Assembly (NCBI RefSeq): GCF_016765675.1
Contig: NZ_JAESWB010000025.1
Coordinates: 372,001 to 436,000, forward strand
DNA: 64,000 nt
Direction: 5' to 3'
DNA from: Neobacillus paridis
GTDB taxonomy: Bacteria; Bacillota; Bacilli; Bacillales; Cytobacillaceae
Shown here: in pieces, positions 10,321 to 19,468 of the stretch
Layout of the letters: each line of letters opens with the position of its first letter
Numbering within the stretch: the first letter of the stretch is position 1
The notes under the pieces: model-generated
What the model saw: only the letters and a program-made list of their open reading frames with translations
Told to the model about the DNA's origin: nothing
The model's database searches: none
Translations under genes and position numbers: made by a program

Positions 10321-11094
10321 ATGTCATCGATTATAGAAATAAATCATTTATTTTATCGTTATGAAAAGGATGTTGTCCTCGACGACATTAATTTAACCGT
10401 GCCGGAAGGGGCTTTTTTGGCGATTGTTGGCCCCAACGGTTCGGGAAAATCAACTTTATTAAAGCTTATTTTAGGGTTGTTAAAACTGCAAAAAGGCAAA
10501 ATTCTTCTATTTGGTCAAGAAATCAGTAAATTTAAAGACTGGCAGCAAATTGGCTATGTATCCCAAAAGGCCAATTCTTTTAATACCGGTTTTCCTGCAA
10601 CTGTTTTTGAGGTGGTGGCAAGCGGCTTAACCAAACGAATTGGCATGTTTAAGTTTTTTAAAAAGGAACATGAGGTTAAAGTCAAAACGGCATTAGCAGC
10701 TGTTGGCATGGAGTTATTTTCTAATCAAAATATCGGTGAACTATCAGGCGGTCAGCAGCAGAGGGTATTTATTGCACGGGCCCTTGTAAGTGATCCGAAG
10801 CTGTTAATTCTCGATGAGCCAACAGTCGGAGTGGACGCCGAAAATGTCAATGCTTTTTACCAAATGCTAAGTGATTTAAATGCGAAACAGGGGATTACAT
10901 TACTGCTTGTCACCCACGATATTGGAACCATCTCAGATAAGGTGACGCATGTTGCCTGCCTTAATAAGCATTTGTATTTTCATGGTAAAGCGAAGGAATT
11001 CGAACAAATGAGAATGGAAGAGATATCAAAAACATATGGTCATGATATTCAACTGATCACCCACCACCATGAACATGGGGGTGTCCGAAAATGA
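10321..11094 (+). CDS. znuC: Zinc ABC importer ATP-binding protein
   Basis: ATPase of a cluster-9-type metal ABC importer. Walker A GPNGSGKST near residue 40, signature LSGGQQQR near 142, Walker B LLILDEPTVGVD and switch histidine (LLLVTHD) are intact. The C-terminus is histidine-rich (HHHEHGG). The stop overlaps the permease start (ATGA), and a Fur-family regulator of the Zur type ends the operon, which points to zinc rather than manganese. Equivalent to zurA of Listeria and B. cereus. No substrate-binding lipoprotein gene is in the operon. Confidence 0.92.
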   Translation: MSSIIEINHLFYRYEKDVVLDDINLTVPEGAFLAIVGPNGSGKSTLLKLILGLLKLQKGKILLFGQEISKFKDWQQIGYVSQKANSFNTGFPATVFEVVASGLTKRIGMFKFFKKEHEVKVKTALAAVGMELFSNQNIGELSGGQQQRVFIARALVSDPKLLILDEPTVGVDAENVNAFYQMLSDLNAKQGITLLLVTHDIGTISDKVTHVACLNKHLYFHGKAKEFEQMRMEEISKTYGHDIQLITHHHEHGGVRK

Positions 11095-11960
11095 TTCAAG
11101 CCATTTTTCATTATGAATTCTTGCAAAATGCCTTTCTAACCGGGATCATGATTGGCTTTCTAGCACCATTATTAGGTGTTTTTATAGTAGTACGACGGCT
11201 GTCATTAATAGCCGATGCTCTCAGTCATGTAACCTTAGCAGGCATTGCTGCCAGTTTATTGATCGAAAAACAATTTACGGCATTGGCAGGATTAAACCCG
11301 CTTTATTTAGGAATGGTATTTTCTGTCGGTGGTTCATTATTTATCGAAAAACTGCGAAACGTCTATAAGCATTATCAAGAACTGGCGATTCCCATTATTC
11401 TTTCCAGCGGCATTGGTTTAGGGGTGATCTTTATATCCCTGGCCAACGGTTTTAATACCGATTTATTCAGCTACCTATTTGGCAGTGTAACGGCTGTAAG
11501 CAGAACTGATTTAGCGGTTATTTTCATCATCGGTATTTTTGTTGTCGCGGCAATTACTTTAGTTTATAAAGAACTGTTTATTTTATCCTTTGATGAGGAA
11601 CATGCCAAAGCTTCGGGGATTCCCGCGAAATCGATCCATTTTATTTTTATCGTTATGGTTGCCTTGGTGATTGCTGCTTCGATGAGAATTGTAGGCATCC
11701 TATTGGTTTCCTCGTTGATGACTCTGCCTGTTGCTGCAAGCATCCGTATTGCTAAGGGGTTTAAACAGACGATTCTTTTCTCCATCCTGTTTGGGGAGAT
11801 TTCCGTGCTAGGCGGGTTATTTTCTGCGTATTATTTAGACTTGGCTCCTGGCGGTACCATTGTCATGATTGCCGTATTGATTTTAATTTTGATGATTTTT
11901 TATAAAAAATTGATGATAAAAAGGCATGTGCAGAAGGAGATTCAGTGCAATGAACGTTGA
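11091..11960 (+). CDS. znuB: Zinc ABC importer permease
   Basis: ABC-3 family integral membrane permease, 289 residues, with about eight hydrophobic segments from residue 13 to the C-terminus and the family motif [12 protein letters not shown] near residue 45. Start overlaps the znuC stop by 4 bases and its own 3' end overlaps zur by 11 bases, so the three proteins are translationally coupled. Imports zinc across the cytoplasmic membrane with ZnuC; the binding protein must be encoded elsewhere. Confidence 0.92.
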   Translation: MIQAIFHYEFLQNAFLTGIMIGFLAPLLGVFIVVRRLSLIADALSHVTLAGIAASLLIEKQFTALAGLNPLYLGMVFSVGGSLFIEKLRNVYKHYQELAIPIILSSGIGLGVIFISLANGFNTDLFSYLFGSVTAVSRTDLAVIFIIGIFVVAAITLVYKELFILSFDEEHAKASGIPAKSIHFIFIVMVALVIAASMRIVGILLVSSLMTLPVAASIRIAKGFKQTILFSILFGEISVLGGLFSAYYLDLAPGGTIVMIAVLILILMIFYKKLMIKRHVQKEIQCNER

Positions 11961-12378
11961 TGAAGCGATTCAATATTTAAAAGAAAATGGATTCAAGCAA
12001 ACCGGAAAAAGGGAAGATATGCTGCAGTTGTTTGCGGACAATGATAAATATTTGACGGCCAAGGATGTATTTGAACAGCTAAAGGACGATTATCCAGGTT
12101 TAAGTTTTGATACGATCTATCGCAATCTGGCATTGTTTGTCAACATGGGAATTTTAGAGATGACTGAATTATCGGGAGAAAAGCATTTTCGTTTTACCTG
12201 TACGGTACAGGAGCATCATCACCATTTTATTTGCCTATCCTGCGGTAAAACAAAGGAAATTGAAACATGTCCCATGGATGAACTAATCGAAAACTTAAAA
12301 GGATATGAAATTTCCGGGCATAAATTCGAGATTTATGGCAGATGTCCTGATTGCATTAACAAAAAACAGCTTGCATAG
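11950..12378 (+). CDS. zur: Zinc uptake repressor Zur (Fur family)
   Basis: Fur-family metalloregulator, 142 residues. N-terminal winged helix ([11 protein letters not shown] ... FDTIYRNL) and a C-terminal dimerisation domain with a His-rich stretch [12 protein letters not shown] and two CxxC pairs (CLSC, CPDC) that form the structural zinc site. The ATG at 11950 is preceded by AGAAGGAGA; an upstream in-frame start at 11926 lies inside znuB without a ribosome site. Cotranscription with the importer makes Zur rather than PerR or Fur the likely identity; it probably represses its own operon. Confidence 0.92.
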   Translation: MNVDEAIQYLKENGFKQTGKREDMLQLFADNDKYLTAKDVFEQLKDDYPGLSFDTIYRNLALFVNMGILEMTELSGEKHFRFTCTVQEHHHHFICLSCGKTKEIETCPMDELIENLKGYEISGHKFEIYGRCPDCINKKQLA

Positions 12379-12394
12379 CACAAGCTGTTTTTTT
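12361..12394. terminator. Bidirectional terminator zur/yqfW
   Basis: 13-bp stem AAAAAACAGCTTG/CAAGCTGTTTTTT with a 7-base loop; the zur stop codon lies in the loop region. It serves the converging yqfW as well. Confidence 0.92.
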
Positions 12395-12403
12395 GTGGAT
12401 ATT

Positions 12404-12994
12404 TTAGGCATATCGATAGTGGTTCTCCGGCTGGCTTAACCAATTTTTAACCCAGAGGGAGGCTTCTGTCCAATTGTTTACGCGAATGACTCCTTTTGGG
12501 ATTGGATCCTGGTTGTAAGGAGTATCAAATAAAATGACAGGTATATGGCACTCTTCGTGAATGGCTACGGCATTATCATGTTTGTCCTCAAAAAAAATAT
12601 CGATGCCGTATTTTTTGGTTATTTCAACCTTTTCATGTGAGCCAATTAATTCGATATGATCAAAACTGATGCCATGGTCAATGAACCATTTTTCCGTAAC
12701 ATTATAGAGACGGGGCCCGCGGGCACTAATAAAAAATAATTCATGTACTTTTTTCCACTTGTTTAATACCTTTCTTGCTCCGGGAGCTGTGGGTGACCCT
12801 TGATAAATAACTGGTTCATTTTCCGTAAACCAATGGGCAAAAACTTCTTTAGAGACATTAACAAAGGGTGTTAAATCATATTGATTAATTTCCCCATACG
12901 TAAGATTCAGGTTAAAGGCCTTATTAATAAAAGGAATTAGCGATGTTGGAGAAGTAACAGTCCCATCGATGTCAATACCAAATCTTTTTTTCAT
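12404..12994 (-). CDS. yqfW: Putative 5'(3')-deoxyribonucleotidase-like HAD phosphatase YqfW
   Basis: HAD-superfamily protein of the NT5C nucleotidase family, 196 residues. HAD motif I is GIDIDGTV (residues 6-13, nucleophile and acid-base Asp pair), motif II is FFISARG near residue 88, motif III lysine lies near 125 and the acidic motif IV is IFFEDKHDNA near 137. The substrate is not known from sequence. AAGGTGA lies 7 bases before the ATG. Synteny with B. subtilis yqfW supports the name. Confidence 0.87.
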   Translation of the reverse strand: MKKRFGIDIDGTVTSPTSLIPFINKAFNLNLTYGEINQYDLTPFVNVSKEVFAHWFTENEPVIYQGSPTAPGARKVLNKWKKVHELFFISARGPRLYNVTEKWFIDHGISFDHIELIGSHEKVEITKKYGIDIFFEDKHDNAVAIHEECHIPVILFDTPYNQDPIPKGVIRVNNWTEASLWVKNWLSQPENHYRYA

Positions 12995-13188
12995 CTTTTG
13001 TTCACCTTCATATGCTCATTACATCAACTTTAATTTTACCAAAGAAAAATGAATGATAAAGGAAAGTTTAAGAAAAATTTTTGGAGAAAAGAAATAACTA
13101 ACTATTTTAGACAAACATTAACATTGTAAAAGCAGGTGATTAGGAAACAATAATGAATGCTCCTATTACTGAAAGCGAGGGATGCTAA

Positions 13189-13725
13189 TTGGCAGATGAG
13201 CGCAATAATGTCCAGGATGGATTTAAGGGTTCTTCTATTGGCGAAGGGATCCCCAGTTATCCTTCACAGCTGAAGGAGGATATTTCATCCGAAAACAACA
13301 CACCTGTCCCAACACAGTCTCCAAGCTACAAGGAAGAAACGGCATCAGAATTGGGTGCCTCGGTTCCACCAAGAGTCTCCCTTAAAAAGGATGACCAGGT
13401 TTTGCCAACAGGAGCCTCGGTGCCGCTTCGTACAAGGGATAATCGGGAAGAAACGGCAGCAGAGATTGCCGCCCCGGTTCCAGTTGTCCGGGAAAAGGAA
13501 CAAAATAATATCAGGGAACGTGCTGCTACTGGAACAGGCTTGGGTACCGTTGCATTAGCTTTATCAATCTTATCGCTGTTTGTATTGCCGATTCTGTTTG
13601 GTGCCGCCGGGATTGTTCTTGGCTTCGTTGCAAGACGGCGAGGCGCTGAAAGTCTTGGTGCATGGGCAATTGGTATTGGAGCAGTATCGATTATTGTCGG
13701 TATCTTTATTCTACCGTTTTTCTAA
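13189..13725 (+). CDS. yqfX: Two-TM protein with disordered repeat N-terminus, YqfX-like
   Basis: 178 residues. Residues 1-115 are hydrophilic and repetitive, with degenerate units around EETASELGASVPPR, LPTGASVPLR and EETAAEIAAPVPVVR. Residues ~118-145 and ~155-178 form two membrane segments around a basic ARRRG loop, a DUF4190-like arrangement; the acidic, disordered part would be on one side of the membrane. The start is TTG, 5 bases after GCGAGGG. Position between yqfW and ispG matches yqfX. Function unknown. Confidence 0.75.
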   Translation: MADERNNVQDGFKGSSIGEGIPSYPSQLKEDISSENNTPVPTQSPSYKEETASELGASVPPRVSLKKDDQVLPTGASVPLRTRDNREETAAEIAAPVPVVREKEQNNIRERAATGTGLGTVALALSILSLFVLPILFGAAGIVLGFVARRRGAESLGAWAIGIGAVSIIVGIFILPFF

Positions 13726-13751
13726 ATAGGCCATAATGACGATGGCCAAAA

Positions 13752-13781
13752 GAAAACCCGGTACTCTTTTACCGGGTTTTC
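13752..13781. terminator. Bidirectional terminator yqfX/ispG
   Basis: 12-bp perfect stem GAAAACCCGGTA/TACCGGGTTTTC, 6-base loop, between converging genes. Confidence 0.92.
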
Positions 13782-13784
13782 TGC

Positions 13785-14894
13785 TTATTTTGTGGCTTTT
13801 TCTTCTTCGGCCTTTTTACGGAAATATTCTTCCGCAACCTGGTCAATTTCTTTCTTCAATTCTTCCACCATTTGTGCTTCCGGAACCTTACGGACAATCT
13901 GACCTTTTCTAAATAACAGACCTTCACCCCGGGCACCGGCGATGCCGATGTCAGCTTCACGTGCTTCCCCAGGTCCATTAACGGCACAGCCAAGGACAGA
14001 TACCTTAATGGGGGCTTTAATATTTTGGATATATTCTTCCACTTCATTGGCAATGCTGATAAGATCAATTTCAATCCGGCCGCATGTTGGGCAGGAAATC
14101 AATGTTGCGGCATTTGCAGATAAATGGAATACCTTTAACAGTTCACGAGCCACTTTTACCTCTTCTACGGGATCTGCACTTAAGGAGACACGAATGGTAT
14201 TTCCAATTCCTTTACTAATAATTGCTCCTAAACCGGCTGCGCTTTTTACGGTTCCTGAGAATAAAGTACCTGATTCAGTAATTCCTAAATGTAATGGATA
14301 ATCAAAGGTACGTGCAGCTTTTTCATATGCCTCAATGGCAAGATTGACATCAGATGCCTTCATGGAGACGATAATATCGTGAAAATCTAAGTCCTCAAGG
14401 ATTTTGATATGATGCAGAGCACTTTCCACCATACCGTCAGCAGTCGGGTAGCCGTACTTATCAAGAATTCTCTTTTCAAGTGAACCGGCATTGACACCAA
14501 TCCGAATTGGAATTCCCTTTTCTTTTGCCGCTTTGACGACCGCTTCTACTTTTTCCCGTCTCCCAATGTTGCCCGGGTTGATTCGGATTTTGTCAGCACC
14601 ACCCTCAATTGCTTTGAGAGCAAGCTTATAATCGAAATGGATATCCACGACTAGGGGAATATTAATTCGTTTTTTTATTTCTGAGATGGCATTGGCAGCG
14701 CGCTCATCCGGACAGGCGACGCGGACGATTTGACAGCCTGCTTCCTCCAGCCGTTTGATTTGAGCAACTGTTGCCTCGACATCATGGGTCTTGGTCGTTG
14801 TCATACTTTGAATAATGATCTCGTTGTTACCGCCGATGGTCAAATTGCCAACCTTAACCGGACGGGTTTTTGAACGATGTATAATTTCACTCAC
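13785..14894 (-). CDS. ispG: 4-hydroxy-3-methylbut-2-enyl diphosphate synthase
   Basis: Penultimate MEP-pathway enzyme (flavodoxin/ferredoxin dependent), converting MEcPP to HMBPP. 369 residues. An N-terminal TIM barrel ([13 protein letters not shown]) is followed by the [4Fe-4S] domain with SCPTCGR and [11 protein letters not shown] cysteines, and a charged C-terminal tail. The start is GTG with AGGGGCG about 8 bases upstream. Its product feeds IspH, encoded at 5.5 kb. Confidence 0.97.
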   Translation of the reverse strand: MSEIIHRSKTRPVKVGNLTIGGNNEIIIQSMTTTKTHDVEATVAQIKRLEEAGCQIVRVACPDERAANAISEIKKRINIPLVVDIHFDYKLALKAIEGGADKIRINPGNIGRREKVEAVVKAAKEKGIPIRIGVNAGSLEKRILDKYGYPTADGMVESALHHIKILEDLDFHDIIVSMKASDVNLAIEAYEKAARTFDYPLHLGITESGTLFSGTVKSAAGLGAIISKGIGNTIRVSLSADPVEEVKVARELLKVFHLSANAATLISCPTCGRIEIDLISIANEVEEYIQNIKAPIKVSVLGCAVNGPGEAREADIGIAGARGEGLLFRKGQIVRKVPEAQMVEELKKEIDQVAEEYFRKKAEEEKATK

Positions 14895-15001
14895 GTGTAA
14901 TTCGCCCCTTTAGCTGAATTAAAAAAACAGGGATAAAAAACAAACCATCTTTATTGTATCAGCGTTTCATTAATTTTGACAAGAATAAGGATTTTGTCAC
15001 C

Positions 15002-15328
15002 TTATTTTGAGTAATCTGGAAAATGATAGGTTGAACCAATTTGGATTTTTTCCGGAGACAGTCCTTCGTTTAATGCTTTGAAATCATTAATAAGATCAGT
15101 GATAGATACAGGAAGCGATTTACCAAGCTGGTGTTCAACTATTGAAATGACGGTTTGCCCCGGTTCAACTTTGGAATCAAAATAGGCTCTGTCGGTTTGA
15201 GGTTTTTGCATAGTTTTATCTTCAGCTGCGTGACTAACGGCAGAGGAGGGAAGGGTGCCGACAGTTAAATCGAAATAGATAACATAAATAACCAATACCG
15301 CCAATAATACTCCCACTAATTTCTTCAT
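15002..15328 (-). CDS. yqfZ: LysM-domain secreted/anchored protein YqfZ
   Basis: 108 residues: an N-terminal membrane segment or signal (residues 4-20), a short linker, then a LysM-like domain from about residue 55 (VEPGQTVISIVEHQ ... IQIGSTYHFPDY) that would bind peptidoglycan. Small LysM proteins next to ispG are the rule in Bacillus (YqfZ). In B. subtilis such genes are often sporulation-related; nothing in this sequence proves that here. Confidence 0.85.
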   Translation of the reverse strand: MKKLVGVLLAVLVIYVIYFDLTVGTLPSSAVSHAAEDKTMQKPQTDRAYFDSKVEPGQTVISIVEHQLGKSLPVSITDLINDFKALNEGLSPEKIQIGSTYHFPDYSK

Positions 15329-15394
15329 CGGACAAGCCCCCTAAAGGAATTTGTACATACCTATGCTTGTCCACTTTTGAATAGAACTGAGAAT

Positions 15395-15424
15395 TAAAAA
15401 ACAAGCATCGCTTAGGATGCTTGT
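15395..15424 (-). terminator. Terminator after the DUF1189 gene
   Basis: On the minus strand, stem ACAAGCATC/GATGCTTGT with a 6-base loop is followed by TTTTTA. It overlaps the stop codon of the gene. Confidence 0.88.
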
Positions 15425-16185
15425 TTCGGTCTTGGAATCTCCTTGATTGCCAGTAGTAAGATAATTATGGCGACGAACCAATTAATAAAGAATGTGTTTG
15501 GAACAGTTGTTTTTAACGCTGCCATAATGGTAAAAAACAAGGTCGGCAGTGTTTCGCTATAGGCGGCCATTCTCCACAAGTGCCGGTAAGTGAGCTTTCG
15601 GCCAGCAATATTTTTTAGCGCTAATCCGATTAAGGCAAGAATTGAAACTTCAATAAAACTTGCTGCGCTTGAGAATAAAAGAAGAAAAAGGGTAACTACA
15701 GGGATAATAATACCTTTTAAACCACTTACACTATCAATTAAATTAACCGCTTCTTTTTTATTGATATTTAATCCTTCCACCATGGAGTATGGATATGTTT
15801 GAGTTTGACTTCCGGCTGCCACGACAAACTCATCTTTCAAGAGGGCGAAGGCATTCCCGGTATCCGCAACATCTTCAGCAGAAACGGTTCCTGTTGGGTC
15901 GAGAAAGAAAGTAAAGCCGTCATGATCAATCGTAACTGGAACCTTTGTTTCAGCTGACAACCTCCCATTTTTAATCGAGAATTCAGGTGCTTCATCTTGA
16001 ATAAATGATTTTGCCGTACTTAATCCGCTTGTTAATGCTGAACTTAAAAAAACAATGGAAGGCAAAATCGAAATAAAAGTTAACAGGAAAACGTAAAGAA
16101 TTGTTTTTCCAATTCCTTGTAAGCGAAATAAAGCAATATCTTTAGGCGAATAAATACTTTTAACAAGCTGCTTAAATATGTTCAT
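15412..16185 (-). CDS. yqgB: DUF1189 membrane protein YqgB
   Basis: About 257 residues, function unknown. A conserved N-terminus (NIFKQLVKSIYSPKDIALFR) precedes one membrane segment at ~25-50, an extracytoplasmic domain (~55-150), then four hydrophobic segments (~155-250). The ATG at 16185 was chosen because AAGGTGG ends 5 bases upstream; a GTG three codons earlier falls within that site. Synteny (between ispG/yqfZ and sodA) fits YqgB. Confidence 0.85.
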   Translation of the reverse strand: MNIFKQLVKSIYSPKDIALFRLQGIGKTILYVFLLTFISILPSIVFLSSALTSGLSTAKSFIQDEAPEFSIKNGRLSAETKVPVTIDHDGFTFFLDPTGTVSAEDVADTGNAFALLKDEFVVAAGSQTQTYPYSMVEGLNINKKEAVNLIDSVSGLKGIIIPVVTLFLLLFSSAASFIEVSILALIGLALKNIAGRKLTYRHLWRMAAYSETLPTLFFTIMAALKTTVPNTFFINWFVAIIILLLAIKEIPRPKQAS

Positions 16186-16289
16186 AGCGACCACCTTAAA
16201 ATAGTTTCATCCTTCTATTTTAGCCTTTGTCCAGACTATATACAAGAAATGACCGTTATTTTTCGGTTGGAGGGGAATGTTTACAGCAT

Positions 16290-16322
16290 AAAAAATACGC
16301 CACTCACAAGAAAGAGGGCGTA
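16290..16322 (-). terminator. Terminator after the fnr-like gene
   Basis: Minus-strand hairpin with TACGCC/GGCGTA and an inner CTC/GAG, followed by TTTTTTA; just beyond the stop at 16327. Confidence 0.8.
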
Positions 16323-16326
16323 CCTG

Positions 16327-17022
16327 TTAATTAATTCCACAGATCTCATAAGAACAGTTTTGACAGTCGACGGCTTCTCTTAAATAGCTTAATTTTTTTA
16401 TCGTGAACCTTTGGTTTTCATAGGAGACCACATCTTTTTCGCGTAGTTCTTTCAAAGCACGCTGAATGACCTCCCTTGTCCCGAAAGTTAAATTAGCGAG
16501 TTCTTGGTGAGTTAATGGTACATCAATGAGGATCCCATCCTTTGTCACCACTCCGTATGAATTACATAAACGGATCAGGATGGAATATAATCCGCCTTTT
16601 TTTCCATTCATAATTAAGTCTTGACATTTCATTTGTGCCTTTAAGTATCGGGTACTTAACCAGGCGACAAATGCATTCATTGCTTCAGGATCTGTAGAAA
16701 CATAATCTTCAAATTGTTCCCGTTTAATTGCTAAAAACTCACAGTCGGATAGTGTTTTGGCAAAAAATTTATATTGGGGGTGTGCCTTAAATAGCTGATA
16801 TTCCACAATTAATTCTTGATCGTTGAGAATTTTTAAAATAAACTCTTTGCCGCGTACGTGCACCCTACCTAGAGCAATTCCACCTTTTAATAGTAAGTAA
16901 ATATACCGAACTGGATCTTTCTCTTGAAACAAGACAGTTCCCGCTTTTACTTTTTGGACGGATTCAATTTTTTGAAAAAAATTTAATAATTTATCATAAA
17001 TAGTAAAGCCTGCTTCACCCAT
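16327..17022 (-). CDS. fnr: Fnr-type oxygen-sensing Crp-family regulator
   Basis: Crp/Fnr-family regulator: cyclic-nucleotide-binding-like beta-roll (residues ~20-120), dimer helix, and C-terminal winged helix with LTHQELANLTFGTREVIQRAL. The extreme C-terminus has C-x2-C-x4-C (DCQNCSYEIC), and an Asp-Leu (QDLIMNGKKGG) sits on the dimer helix. Both match the unusual three-Cys-plus-Asp [4Fe-4S] site known for B. subtilis Fnr, with about the same spacing. The ATG at 17022 is best (AAGGAG 9 bases upstream); an ATG at 17040 is possible. In B. subtilis fnr is elsewhere, by narK, so this location is unusual. Confidence 0.85.
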   Translation of the reverse strand: MGEAGFTIYDKLLNFFQKIESVQKVKAGTVLFQEKDPVRYIYLLLKGGIALGRVHVRGKEFILKILNDQELIVEYQLFKAHPQYKFFAKTLSDCEFLAIKREQFEDYVSTDPEAMNAFVAWLSTRYLKAQMKCQDLIMNGKKGGLYSILIRLCNSYGVVTKDGILIDVPLTHQELANLTFGTREVIQRALKELREKDVVSYENQRFTIKKLSYLREAVDCQNCSYEICGIN

Positions 17023-17370
17023 ATAACGCCACTCCTTCATACCCTTCTAGCTTGATTAAATGAAATTATTTAGCGAATGTCAATGCTGGTTTTACATAAA
17101 AAGGAAGCTAATGAAGCCTGGTATGACAAAAATCGTTGACAGAATGCTATTTTCGTGAATCATGACAAATTTTCGACAGGTTTCATTTAGGGAATATATT
17201 TTGGCAAAATGGATATTTTATATTAGGGTGAAACAGCCAGAGCATTTAATTTGAATCACGTCATTAACTTTGGTATCTTAGAATCAAAGCTTTAGAAATA
17301 TTCTTAAATCATAATTGTTATAAGAATGGCTAAAGCGAATAAATAAAAGAGTACATAGGAGGAATGAATC
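17023..17370. promoter_or_regulatory. fnr/sodA intergenic region with PerR-like box
   Basis: 348 bases between divergent genes. At 17309-17323 TCATAATTGTTATAA matches 13 of 14 or 13 of 15 informative positions of the Per box TTATAATNATTATAA; it lies 48 bases before the sodA start and could overlap the core promoter. AGGAGG at 17357-17362 is the sodA ribosome site. I found no TGTGA-N6-TCACA Fnr site and no further ORF. Confidence 0.5.
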
Positions 17371-17979
17371 ATGGCTTTTGAATTACCAAAATTACCTTAT
17401 GCAGAAGATGCACTTGAACCTTACATTGATAAAGAAACAATGAATATTCACCATACTAGACATCACAACACATATGTGACAAATTTAAACAATGCCCTTG
17501 CTGGAAATGACGAATTGCTTTCTAAACCAGTTGAGGAAGTGATTTCTAATCTGGATGCAGTTCCGGATGCTGCCCGCACTGCTGTCCGCAACAATGGCGG
17601 CGGTCATGCGAATCACTCCTTGTTCTGGACGATTCTATCTCCAAATGGCGGCGGCGCCCCAACAGGTGAACTAGCTGATGCCATCAACAAAAAATTTGGC
17701 AGCTTCGATGCCTTTAAAGATGAATTCACAAAAGCTGCAACTACCCGTTTTGGTTCCGGCTGGGCCTGGCTCTCAGTTAATCATGGTGAGTTAGAAGTAT
17801 CCAGCACGCCAAATCAAGACTCTCCGTTGATGGAAGGTAAAACGCCAATCCTTGGGCTTGACGTTTGGGAACACGCCTATTACTTAAAATATCAAAACAA
17901 ACGCCCTGACTACATTGCAGCATTCTGGAACGTAGTCAACTGGGATGAAGTAGCAAGACGCTATAACGAAGCAAAATAA
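17371..17979 (+). CDS. sodA: Superoxide dismutase (Mn/Fe)
   Basis: Dismutates superoxide in the cytosol. 202 residues. Metal ligands are H27 (MNIHHTRHH), the HANHSLFW histidine near residue 82, and the Asp and His of [12 protein letters not shown] near 164-168. The Gly-Gly-rich GGGHANH and GSGWAWL segments and the absence of Fe-specific changes suggest the manganese form usual in Bacillus. TAGGAGG precedes the ATG. Upstream PerR-like palindrome suggests peroxide or metal control. Confidence 0.97.
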   Translation: MAFELPKLPYAEDALEPYIDKETMNIHHTRHHNTYVTNLNNALAGNDELLSKPVEEVISNLDAVPDAARTAVRNNGGGHANHSLFWTILSPNGGGAPTGELADAINKKFGSFDAFKDEFTKAATTRFGSGWAWLSVNHGELEVSSTPNQDSPLMEGKTPILGLDVWEHAYYLKYQNKRPDYIAAFWNVVNWDEVARRYNEAK

Positions 17980-17990
17980 TCTAACAGAAG

Positions 17991-18017
17991 AAAAAGGCAG
18001 CTGCGGCTGTCTTTTTT
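17991..18017 (+). terminator. Terminator after sodA
   Basis: Imperfect stem AAAAAGGCAGC/GCTGTCTTTTTT (one G-T pair) with a TGCG loop, 11 bases after the sodA stop. Confidence 0.85.
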
Positions 18018-18087
18018 ATTCCCATAAAGTGAATAAGAACACCTGCCTTGTTAAAGACTACCTGTTAAGACAAAGGGGAGTTTTTTT

Positions 18088-19311
18088 ATGGCAAAAAAAT
18101 TTAAATTTTTGGGTGATGTTGCATTAACGAAGGACCTATCATTATTACTAATTATCGGTGGTTTATATTCCTTAAGTGCGGCTTTATCAAACACATTTGT
18201 GAACATTTATTTATGGAAACAAACCGGGAAATATTCCGATCTAGCCCTTTATAACCTTGCCATCGTCATCCTGCAGCCACTAACGTTTATTTTGGCAGGC
18301 AGGTGGGCCAAAAAAATAGATCGGGTTATTGTTCTGAGAATCGGTGTTATTTGTTTAGCACTTTTTTATTTGTCGGTATTAGTCGCTGGAACAAAGGCCT
18401 CTACCTATTTACTGCTATTAGGAGGATTGCTTGGTGTCGGCTATGGGTTTTATTGGCTTGCATACAATGTGTTAACCTTTGAGATAACCGAGCCCGAGAC
18501 AAGAGATTTTTTTAACGGCTTTTTGGGAATTTTGTCGTCCATGGGAGGGATGATTGGTCCAATTGCCGCCGGGATTATTATTACCAGATTTGCAAAGTTC
18601 ACCGGTTATACGATTGTTTTCGGTATTTCTCTAGCCCTATTTGCGCTTGCGGTATTCTTAAGTTTCTCGTTAAAGCCGCGGCCGGCAAAGGGGAAGTACG
18701 ATTTTAAACGGATTATGGAAGAGCGAAGGCAAAATGAAAATTGGCGCCTTGTCACTAATGCCCATTTTTTTCAGGGATTAAGAGAAGGGACATTTATTTT
18801 CGTCATTTCGGTATTTGTCTATATTTCAACAGGAAGTGAAATGGCTCTGGGGACATATGGTTTGTTGAATTCTGGAATTTCATTTGTTGCCTATTTTCTC
18901 GCTTCCAGGCTGATTAAAAAGAATTTCCGCAAAAAGGCGATTCTCATTGGCGGGCTGCTGCTGTATGCAGCTGTGATCTTGATTGTCTGGGAAGTGACCT
19001 ATGCTAAATTATTGATTTACGCAGGTATCATTGCCATCGCCTACCCGCTTCTCCTTGTTCCCTATATTTCCACTACATATGATGTTATTGGCCAAGGGTG
19101 GAAGGCTGCAGAAATGAGAATTGAATACATTGTTGTCCGCGAGGTTTTCTTAAATATCGGCAGGGTCGTCTCGATTCTGACCTTTCTGGCCGCAGTTACT
19201 TTATTTAATGAAGAAAAAAGCATTCCCATTTTGTTATTACTTTTGGGAGCAGGGCATATATTCATTTATGTTTTTATGAAACGGGTTCAATTACCTCAAA
19301 TATCTCGATAA
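18088..19311 (+). CDS. yqgE: Major facilitator superfamily transporter YqgE
   Basis: 407-residue membrane protein with about twelve hydrophobic segments and basic cytoplasmic loops (GRWAKKIDR between segments 2 and 3; KKNFRKK in the second half), the MFS layout. The substrate is unknown; no drug-efflux signature can be assigned. AAAGGGGAG precedes the ATG. It follows sodA as in B. subtilis (sodA-yqgE-pbpA); here the next syntenic gene, pbpA, is displaced by 6.7 kb of inserted DNA. Confidence 0.9.
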   Translation: MAKKFKFLGDVALTKDLSLLLIIGGLYSLSAALSNTFVNIYLWKQTGKYSDLALYNLAIVILQPLTFILAGRWAKKIDRVIVLRIGVICLALFYLSVLVAGTKASTYLLLLGGLLGVGYGFYWLAYNVLTFEITEPETRDFFNGFLGILSSMGGMIGPIAAGIIITRFAKFTGYTIVFGISLALFALAVFLSFSLKPRPAKGKYDFKRIMEERRQNENWRLVTNAHFFQGLREGTFIFVISVFVYISTGSEMALGTYGLLNSGISFVAYFLASRLIKKNFRKKAILIGGLLLYAAVILIVWEVTYAKLLIYAGIIAIAYPLLLVPYISTTYDVIGQGWKAAEMRIEYIVVREVFLNIGRVVSILTFLAAVTLFNEEKSIPILLLLLGAGHIFIYVFMKRVQLPQISR

Positions 19312-19352
19312 GATTGATGAAATTCCCCTTTTTGTATCGGGTCTTTTACACG

Positions 19353-19375
19353 GGCAGAAGTTCTGCCATTTTTAC
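19353..19375 (+). terminator. Possible yqgE terminator
   Basis: GGCAG/CTGCC hairpin with a 5-base loop followed by ATTTTTA, 42 bases after the yqgE stop. Short stem. Confidence 0.45.
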
Positions 19376-19468
19376 TAAACTTAATGAGGAAAGAAACTGA
19401 AGAAATTATCACCTTTCTCCAGCTTCTCTCCTCAATCAGGGACAACATAACGCGTTCCTGTTTTCTTG

